Of a stretch of DNA of 64,000 nt, positions 58,019 through 64,000 are shown one piece after another; position 1 is the stretch's first letter; every line of letters begins with the position of its first letter. Under the pieces are notes generated by a model, which saw only the letters and a program-made list of their open reading frames with translations, was not told where the DNA came from and did no database searches. The stretch covers positions 1,674,001 through 1,738,000 of the forward strand of contig NZ_JAGGMQ010000001.1 of the NCBI RefSeq assembly GCF_017875465.1, given 5' to 3'. A program made the translations under genes and the position numbers. Origin of the DNA: Winslowiella toletana. Its GTDB lineage: Bacteria > Pseudomonadota > Gammaproteobacteria > Enterobacterales > Enterobacteriaceae.

Positions 58019-59125
58019 TTATTGGATGGCGTATTGCTGTGCTATCGGGTAGAAATCCTGTTCGGCGTCAAAACGCCGCTTCCCGCTTGCAGTGGAAAAC
58101 AGATATTGCGCGGTGGCTGGCCAGTACAAACCGGTCAGGCTGCCTTCGCTAAATTTCTGCATACCGGGCACCTTCACGGTCAGGAAAGTGTTATCACCGG
58201 TCAGATGGCAGGCGACGAGCGTATCGGCGCCCATATACTCGTAACTGACAATGCGTGCCGTGGTAATGGCGCTGGCTGCGGCGACCAGTGAGATCTCTTC
58301 GGCGCGAACGCCAAGGCTAAGAGCTGGCTCGTTGATATTGTCGACCACCACCATCGGGGTATTGCTGAGGTGATGGCGGCTACCGTGCCGCTGTAGCGGG
58401 ATAATATTCATCGGCGGCGCGCCAATAAACTGGGCGGTGAAAATGCTGGCGGGGCTGTTGTAAAGCATATCCGGGGTATCGTGCTGCTCAATGCGCCCAT
58501 CGTTAAGCAGAATAATGCGATCGGCCATGCTCATCGCTTCGGTCTGATCGTGGGTAACATACACCATCGTCAGCCCCAGTTTCTTCTGCAACGCACGGAT
58601 TTCGCGGCGCATGCCCTGACGCAGTTTGGCATCGAGGTTAGACAGCGGCTCATCCATCAGACAGAGTTTGTTCTGCGCAATCACCGCTCGTCCCAATGCC
58701 ACGCGCTGCTGCTGTCCGCCGGAGAGTTGGGCAGGCAAACGATCCAGCAACGGCTCAAGCTCCATTAAGCGGCTGACATCCGCCAGCCGGCGGGCAAAAC
58801 CGAGCGGATCTTCGCCCCGCGCGCGCAGGCCAAACAGCAGATTTTCACGCACGTTAAGATGGGGAAACAGGGCATAAGACTGGAAGACCATCGACAGTTT
58901 GCGCTGTGCGGGGGTGCAGCAGGTCACATCGCGTTGCTGGATGTGGATCTGCCCCTGTTCAGCGGACTCCAGTCCGGCAATGGTACGCAACAGCGTCGAT
59001 TTGCCACAGCCGGAAGGGCCTAACAGCGCAACAAACTCTCCCTCATTGACGTCAAAGCTGACGCCATCAAGCGCTACCTTATAACCCCATGTTTTTCTTA
59101 TTTCTTTTAGTGTGAGGTAAGTCAT
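58019..59125 (-). CDS. ABC transporter ATP-binding protein (UgpC/MalK-like)
   Basis: 368 residues from ATG at 59125 (AGGA upstream; an ATG nine bases earlier lies inside the Shine-Dalgarno). Walker A G36-P-S-G-C-G-K-S, signature L134-S-G-G-Q-Q-Q-R, Walker B L-C-L-M-D-E-P, switch V-T-H-D. C-terminal TOBE/OB domain as in UgpC and MalK. It serves the permease pair downstream. Confidence 0.87.
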   Translation of the reverse strand: MTYLTLKEIRKTWGYKVALDGVSFDVNEGEFVALLGPSGCGKSTLLRTIAGLESAEQGQIHIQQRDVTCCTPAQRKLSMVFQSYALFPHLNVRENLLFGLRARGEDPLGFARRLADVSRLMELEPLLDRLPAQLSGGQQQRVALGRAVIAQNKLCLMDEPLSNLDAKLRQGMRREIRALQKKLGLTMVYVTHDQTEAMSMADRIILLNDGRIEQHDTPDMLYNSPASIFTAQFIGAPPMNIIPLQRHGSRHHLSNTPMVVVDNINEPALSLGVRAEEISLVAAASAITTARIVSYEYMGADTLVACHLTGDNTFLTVKVPGMQKFSEGSLTGLYWPATAQYLFSTASGKRRFDAEQDFYPIAQQYAIQ

Positions 59126-59192
59126 CTTTTCCATCCTGGCCGCTGTCAGTCAGAACAAAATAGAGACTCTCAGTTACAGTTAAATGAATTTT

Positions 59193-59822
59193 TTACGAAC
59201 CTTCTGACACCGTTTGCACACTGCGGCTGGCGGCGAACAAATAATCGCGGATTGGCATCTCAGCCACCTGATTAATCAGCGTCATCAGCGGCTGGCAGGG
59301 GTGTGCCTCATCAGTGCCGCGCAGCTGCCGAAGGTGAGCCAGCGCCGCAGTGACATCGGGATATTTAGCCGGTTGGGTAAAAGTCAGATACAGCGCCAGC
59401 ACCGCCACCGACCGGCTGCGGCCACCGCGACAATGCACCAGAATATCGCCGCACCGGTGCAACGGATAGGACGGCTTGCCGGGGCTCTCCTGATGCACCA
59501 TGCCATCCAGTGCCAGCACCCCCGCCAGCAGATGATTGGCGTTATTGCCTGCGCCATCGATCAACCCTACCTGTGTGCGACGCACCGTGGTGCCATCCGC
59601 CAGCGTCAGCGCTGTGGGGTGCAGATTTACCGCCAGATTAAGCGTCGAGGTAATACCGCTTTGCAGCAGCAGCGCGCCATCCTGCGCGGCGGGCAGATTA
59701 CCCAGCCACAGCCAGCGGTCACTGCCGGGCAGCTTTGCCGCACGTAATAACACGGCCTGTTTATCCTGTTTTTTTTCGGCCTGACGCCGTGCCTGCTGCG
59801 CTTCTTCGGTTAACTTCATCAT
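59193..59822 (-). CDS. dual-specificity-type phosphatase (CX5R)
   Basis: 209 residues, ATG at 59822 or 59819. The phosphate-binding loop H130-C131-R-G-G-R-S-R137-S is a complete CX5R signature, and D89 (L-I-D-G) is a candidate general acid. The fold looks like the dual-specificity/atypical protein phosphatase group (S-G-I-T-S-T-L-N-L-A). It could act on a small phosphorylated molecule rather than a protein, given its place in a transporter cluster. Confidence 0.78.
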   Translation of the reverse strand: MMKLTEEAQQARRQAEKKQDKQAVLLRAAKLPGSDRWLWLGNLPAAQDGALLLQSGITSTLNLAVNLHPTALTLADGTTVRRTQVGLIDGAGNNANHLLAGVLALDGMVHQESPGKPSYPLHRCGDILVHCRGGRSRSVAVLALYLTFTQPAKYPDVTAALAHLRQLRGTDEAHPCQPLMTLINQVAEMPIRDYLFAASRSVQTVSEGS

Positions 59823-59827
59823 AATCC

Positions 59828-60898
59828 CTAAAATTCGATACTGCTTTGCCAGTTAAGTCGGGCAGGCGACAGCGATGAGAGCTGCCGGGTCTGTGCTTCA
59901 GGTACAAAAGCCGCCACCACCTGGCGCGCACGCGTGGCGCGGATCAGCATCAGCTGATCCTCCAGTACCGGATGCACATTCCACGGCAACCAGATGGCCT
60001 GCTCCGCATCCAGCATCTGGCGGGCGCGGGTGCCGGAGGCCACATGACTGCTGAAAATAAAGCGAAAACCCGGGCGCTGGCTAAGTTGCGCCGCCAGCCC
60101 GCCGTCCGCAATCGCATCGGTGGCGATAATCACCTGCCCCTGAGTATAGTCGGGTTGCTCAGGCTGGTGATGCAACAGCTCCAGCAAACGCAGTTGCAGG
60201 CGCGAGCAGATGGCGGTTGGTTCGTGCAGCAACTGCGCCACCTCTTTACGCACCTCCGGGCAGAGCAGCACTTTGATGCCCTGCACCAGCAGCTGTAGCG
60301 CCATCTCCGGTCCGCGACCATGGGCTGGCACCGGTAATACCGCGCCGCCACGGGCAGCCTCAGCGATACGGCTGATTTGTTGCGCCAGCGGTTCGGCGCG
60401 ATCGCCATACGAGCCATCGGTAATCAGCAGATTCGCCGCAGGCGGCAGATCAAAAGGCAGCAGCCGCGATTCACGACTCCAGTCGCCCATATAGGTCAGC
60501 CCGCCGTTATCCGGCAGATGAAACCATACCGAGCCTGGCGCATGACCGCTGCGCCCGCACAGCAGCGCAACCGGTCCGACGGAAACATGGCCTTTTAACG
60601 GCAACAGATGACGATCACCGGCGTCAATACCGCTGTCGGTCAGCTGTTGCCAGGTCTGCGCGGTGGCAAATACTGGCGGATTGCCAAGCTGCGCGCGGTA
60701 ATCCAGCGCACCGGTATGATCTTCATGGGAGTGGGACAGACAGATAGCGTCCACTTTACCCAGTCCACTGATATCGGGACGGATCCCCGCCTGCGGTCCC
60801 TCGCCTAAATCAAACAGCAGGCGAAAGCCATGCAGCTCCACCAGAAAAGCCGCGGGCAGTTTATCGCCGACGCCACTGACTACCGTCAGATTTGCCAT
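59828..60898 (-). CDS. metallo-beta-lactamase-fold hydrolase
   Basis: 356 residues. Metal motif H56-S-H58-E-D60-H61, H119 (S-G-H-A-P-G-S), D139 (M-G-D-W-S). A later region with S-S-H-V and G-T-R resembles the inserted domain of the beta-CASP nucleases and related hydrolases. The substrate is unknown; related folds include RNases and phosphodiesterases. Overlaps the permease stop by 13 bases, so it belongs to the same operon. Confidence 0.75.
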   Translation of the reverse strand: MANLTVVSGVGDKLPAAFLVELHGFRLLFDLGEGPQAGIRPDISGLGKVDAICLSHSHEDHTGALDYRAQLGNPPVFATAQTWQQLTDSGIDAGDRHLLPLKGHVSVGPVALLCGRSGHAPGSVWFHLPDNGGLTYMGDWSRESRLLPFDLPPAANLLITDGSYGDRAEPLAQQISRIAEAARGGAVLPVPAHGRGPEMALQLLVQGIKVLLCPEVRKEVAQLLHEPTAICSRLQLRLLELLHHQPEQPDYTQGQVIIATDAIADGGLAAQLSQRPGFRFIFSSHVASGTRARQMLDAEQAIWLPWNVHPVLEDQLMLIRATRARQVVAAFVPEAQTRQLSSLSPARLNWQSSIEF

Positions 60899-62625
60899 GG
60901 CAGGACCCCTTCAGGTAAACGTCTGGCCAGCCGTGAAGCCAGCAGCATAAACAGCAGCACCACGACGATCATCAGGCAGCCAACCGCCGCCGCCAGCGTC
61001 GAGGAACCGCCTTCATCCAGCGCCACAATCATCGGCCCCAGCGTCTGGCTGTTGGCGGTGACCAGTAAAACCGACACCTGAATTTCATTCAGCGCGGTCA
61101 GAAACACCAGAATCGCCCCGGCAATAGCGGAAGGCGCCGCCAGCGGCAACAGAATATCGCGCATCCGGCGCAGGAAACCGGCGCCCGCCAGCTGCGCCGC
61201 CTCATCCAGCGAACGCTCAATCTGGGCGAATCCGGCCAGCGTCGGACGCAGCACCAGCGCAAGGAAGTTGGATAAGTAAGCGGCGAGAATAATCCACACC
61301 GTGCCGTACAGGCTGATATCCAGCAGCGGTAGCGGTTTCAGGAAAAACAGAATCGCGGCGATACCGATAACAATGCCCGGCAGCGCGTAAGCCAGCTCGC
61401 TCGACAGCTCCAGGATCCGCACCAGCCGCGTGCGCTGCCACGTAAGGAAGAAAGCCATAAACAGCGCCATTGCCGTCAGGATCACCACTGCCAGCAAGGT
61501 CAGACCGAGACTGGTGAAGAAGGCGTTGCGGATCGCCGGGAAATCTGACAGTGCGTTGCGGTAATTCACCCAGGTCAGGGTTTGCCAGTTAAGCCCCTGA
61601 CCAAAACCGCTGGTCAGTGAGGTGGTAATTAGCGCAGAGAGTGGCAGCGCCAGTGTCAGAATAATCGCTATCCACACCAGCAGTTCCAGCGGTAAACGCC
61701 AGTGGCCCAGCGGTTGCTGCAACTGACGCGGCGTGCCGGTCACCCGCACATCGCGACGGCCACCCAGCACCCGGCTCAGCACCAGACCGGTGACGGTGAT
61801 CGCGGCAATTAACAGCGACAACAGCGCCAGATCCGGCAGCGCATCAGCGCCACTGTTATTTAGCTGCTGATAGATCAGGGTAATCAGTGTCGGCACCCGT
61901 CCCGGGATGCCGAGCATCGCCTGAATGCCAAAGTTTCCCGCCGCAGCGACAAATGACAGCGCGGCACCGGCAAAGATCGCCGGGCGCGCCAGCGGCAGGA
62001 TCACCGTATACATCACCCGCAACGGCGAAGCGCCGGTGATCCGCGCCGCTTCCACCAGATCAGCCGGCAGGCGGCGCAGACCGGCGCGCACCGACAGAAA
62101 TACCAGCGGCGCGTTATGCAGACCGAGCAGCAGGATAATACCGCTCGCCGAATAGAGTGGCTGCTGACCATCGCTGGCCAGCGGCAAACCGATGCTGTTT
62201 AACAGGGTGATAATCCAGCTGGCGGGTGACAGTGCCTGCACCCAGGCCAGCGCCGTTACCTGCGGAGGGATCATCAGCGGCAGAATAAAGGCGAATACCC
62301 ACGCCCGTTTGGCGCGCATATTGGTCAGCGCCACTAACCAGGCGGCGAGGGTGCCGAGTATCACGGCAATTGCCGTGGCCGCTATCGCAATGCCCAACGT
62401 ATTACCGGTGGCGCGCAGCACTTTCGTACTGCTAAGCAGATGCCAGGCACGCGTCAGATCCGGTATCCCTTCCGGGGCAATAGCCGCCCAGATCAGCCGG
62501 GTTAATGGCGCTATCGATAACAGACCGATCAGCAGCGCCAGCAGCCACAGCACGCTGGTCTCCGTGCGCAGCCAGCGCCACTGGCGAACAGGGGGACTTT
62601 GCGTATACTCCTGCGCGATGCTCAT
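60886..62625 (-). CDS. ABC transporter permease, two-domain fusion (iron/2-aminoethylphosphonate type)
   Basis: 579 residues from ATG at 62625 (GGCGGA upstream), four bases after the binding-protein stop. About twelve membrane segments in two halves, each with an EAA loop (V-E-A-A-R-I-T-G-A-S-P-L-R and D-E-A-A-Q-L-A-G-A-G-F-L). This fused layout is typical of FbpB/ThiP and of phosphonate-type permeases. Confidence 0.85.
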   Translation of the reverse strand: MSIAQEYTQSPPVRQWRWLRTETSVLWLLALLIGLLSIAPLTRLIWAAIAPEGIPDLTRAWHLLSSTKVLRATGNTLGIAIAATAIAVILGTLAAWLVALTNMRAKRAWVFAFILPLMIPPQVTALAWVQALSPASWIITLLNSIGLPLASDGQQPLYSASGIILLLGLHNAPLVFLSVRAGLRRLPADLVEAARITGASPLRVMYTVILPLARPAIFAGAALSFVAAAGNFGIQAMLGIPGRVPTLITLIYQQLNNSGADALPDLALLSLLIAAITVTGLVLSRVLGGRRDVRVTGTPRQLQQPLGHWRLPLELLVWIAIILTLALPLSALITTSLTSGFGQGLNWQTLTWVNYRNALSDFPAIRNAFFTSLGLTLLAVVILTAMALFMAFFLTWQRTRLVRILELSSELAYALPGIVIGIAAILFFLKPLPLLDISLYGTVWIILAAYLSNFLALVLRPTLAGFAQIERSLDEAAQLAGAGFLRRMRDILLPLAAPSAIAGAILVFLTALNEIQVSVLLVTANSQTLGPMIVALDEGGSSTLAAAVGCLMIVVVLLFMLLASRLARRLPEGVLPWQI

Positions 62626-62629
62626 CGGG

Positions 62630-63619
62630 TTATCCGCCAAAGATTTCGCTGAATTTCGCCCGTACCTGTTTGTCGTCGGCCACCGCTTTATCGCTGTCCA
62701 GCGTCAGCAGCTTGATGCTGTCGATGGGCGCAAAGCCATCCGGCGCTGCGACACGCTTATCAATCGGACGGTTGCCCTGTAGCGCCACCAGTTGCTGACC
62801 TTTTTCCGACAGCAGGAAATCAACAAAGGCCTTCGCCGCTGGCACATTATGGGCGCCGGAGAGAATCGCGACCGGTTCAGTAACAAAGGAGGCGCCCTCT
62901 TTTGGATAAGTCAGATCAATCGGCGAGCCCTGCTTTTTCGCGCGAATGATATCGGCATCGGTGATCACACCATATTTCGCCATACCACTGGCCACCGCTT
63001 TTAGCGCCGGACCATTACCGCCTTCAGGCGTCACGCCGTTGGCCGCCAGCTTCTGATAGAATGCCCAGCCAATATCCGCGGTGTTAATCGCGGTATGCAG
63101 ATGATAAAGCGCCGCGCCGGAATAGAGCGGACTTGGCACTGCGACCTGGCCTTTATTGCTGGCATCGGTCAGCGCCATCCAGCTATCAACCGGTCTGGCA
63201 TTTTTGGTGTTATAGCCAATCACGGTGGCGATAATTTTAGTGCCAAACCAGGTTTTATCTTTGTCATAAAAATCGGCGCTGATATTGCTGACCGGCGCAT
63301 CGGCATAAGCCATCAGCTGGCCCTGCTTTTTCAGCGCACCAAGGTTAATGGCATCGGCGACCAGCAGCACATCGGCTTTCACCTGACCACTCATCGCTTC
63401 AGTGCGCAATACGTTCATTAGCTGTGTGGTGCCGTTACGCGTCCATTCCACTTCAATAGCCGGATTAGCGGCTTTAAACGCATCGATGGTTTGCTGGGCG
63501 ATTTCCGGCGCCTGAGAGGTATAGACCACCAGCTTGCCATCTGCGGCAGCGGCGGTGGTGGTTGCCAGTAAAGCGCCAGATATCAGCAGGGTTTTCAGAT
63601 TGGTACTGGTGTTGAACAT
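62630..63619 (-). CDS. ABC transporter substrate-binding protein (iron/2-aminoethylphosphonate type)
   Basis: 329 residues. Signal peptide about 1-26 (T-A-A-A-A-D-G). Mature start L-V-V-Y-T-S-Q-A-P and E-W-T-R-N-G-T-T-Q-L-M place it in the FbpA/PhnS-like group. The iron-binding tyrosine pair of FbpA is not evident, and A-D-V-L-L-V-A-D-A recalls the 2-aminoethylphosphonate binders. Substrate therefore unassigned, phosphonate more likely than iron. Confidence 0.8.
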   Translation of the reverse strand: MFNTSTNLKTLLISGALLATTTAAAADGKLVVYTSQAPEIAQQTIDAFKAANPAIEVEWTRNGTTQLMNVLRTEAMSGQVKADVLLVADAINLGALKKQGQLMAYADAPVSNISADFYDKDKTWFGTKIIATVIGYNTKNARPVDSWMALTDASNKGQVAVPSPLYSGAALYHLHTAINTADIGWAFYQKLAANGVTPEGGNGPALKAVASGMAKYGVITDADIIRAKKQGSPIDLTYPKEGASFVTEPVAILSGAHNVPAAKAFVDFLLSEKGQQLVALQGNRPIDKRVAAPDGFAPIDSIKLLTLDSDKAVADDKQVRAKFSEIFGG

Positions 63620-63644
63620 GTCCCGGGCATCCTTAACAATCGTC

Positions 63645-64000
63645 TTATTTTGCTGCTGGAATCACCCAACCATCATCAGCGGTCAGCATCAGCCTGTCGC
63701 CGCAGCGCAGATGTTGCGCATCAGTCAGGTGAAGAGTTAAACGACAGCTGTCGGCCTCTGGCTCTACGTCCAGTTGGCTGTAGCCGCCGCGATAAATCAG
63801 GCGCTGAATGCGCACCGCAAAGCTGGCTTCATCGCCGCGCGCCTGGCGTAAATCGGCCGCGTGCAGGCAGACTTTGCCTTGTGGCGCAGTCTGCTGCTCA
63901 GCGCTGGCGCGCAGACGCAGACGAACGCCGAGTAGCGTTAGCCAGGCGTAGCCATGGTGGTCCGGTTCAATATCGGTGACGGCAATTACCCGGCCATCAT
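63645..64000 (-). CDS. ABC transporter ATP-binding protein, C-terminal part (partial, right edge)
   Basis: The last 118 residues of a protein whose start lies beyond the window. The segment (I-A-V-T-D-I-E-P-D, V-R-L-R-L-R, F-A-V-R-I-Q-R-L-I-Y-R-G-G) is a TOBE-type domain found at the end of MOI-class ABC ATPases. Stop TAA at 63647-63645, 25 bp before the binding-protein start. It completes the importer with the two genes that follow. Confidence 0.75.
   Translation of the reverse strand, partial: DGRVIAVTDIEPDHHGYAWLTLLGVRLRLRASAEQQTAPQGKVCLHAADLRQARGDEASFAVRIQRLIYRGGYSQLDVEPEADSCRLTLHLTDAQHLRCGDRLMLTADDGWVIPAAK

Overview
This is chromosomal DNA from a member of the Enterobacterales, most likely Erwiniaceae (Pantoea/Erwinia/Mixta-like). 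The order fadH - rlmG - ygjP - (clc) - ygjR - alx - sstT - uxa genes - exuT - exuR - yqjA - mzrA - yqjC - yqjD - yqjE - yqjK - yqjF - yqjG follows the E. coli 69-70 min region. The genus is an inference: no rRNA or other marker gene is present.

Layout. (1) 1-2990 is an accessory patch: an RNase A-like polymorphic toxin with a CdiI-type immunity gene, a DUF1493 gene coupled to an unknown small gene, and a hok/sok type I toxin-antitoxin locus whose toxin carries an in-frame TGA. (2) 2993-9746 holds an oxidoreductase and a sugar-acid catabolic operon: MHS-type transporter, enolase-superfamily dehydratase, DapA-family enzyme, DgoK-type kinase and DgoA-type aldolase, with a convergent IclR regulator. 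(3) 9940-15575 is a LacI-controlled ABC transporter ending in a GpdQ-like phosphodiesterase, with a perfect operator palindrome before the regulator. (4) 15609-22914 holds adhP, a diguanylate cyclase, a SulP/carbonic anhydrase pair, a PgeF-like laccase-domain gene and idnR. (5) 22968-26155 is the rest of the L-idonate operon (idnD-idnO-idnT), with a GntR/IdnR-type operator upstream. (6) 26438-36657 is fadH, then a 2014-residue toxin/effector gene inserted where E. coli has higBA, then rlmG and ygjP. (7) 36654-53987 is conserved core: a ClC channel, ygjR, the alx riboswitch gene, sstT, the hexuronate regulon (uxaCBA divergent from exuT-exuR) and the yqjA-yqjG group. (8) 54029-64000 is a long minus-strand cluster of two ABC importers together with an ADPRibase-Mn-like phosphohydrolase, a CX5R phosphatase and a metallo-beta-lactamase-fold hydrolase. 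It runs off the right edge.

The standout is the 2014-residue protein at 28481-34525. Its last 160 residues show the R / S-x-S-T / E-x-E pattern of cholera/pertussis-type ADP-ribosyltransferases. Before that lies a segment resembling the degenerate kinase fold of the OspG/NleH effectors. No immunity gene adjoins it, so a role against eukaryotic cells is more likely than one in bacterial competition. Two further points deserve attention: the hok gene with a conserved arginine codon apparently changed to TGA, and the two separate ABC transporter clusters that each carry a metallophosphoesterase, which suggests capacity to salvage phosphodiesters or nucleotide-linked alcohols. A family of GC-rich palindromes lies in several intergenic gaps between 40.7 and 54.0 kb.
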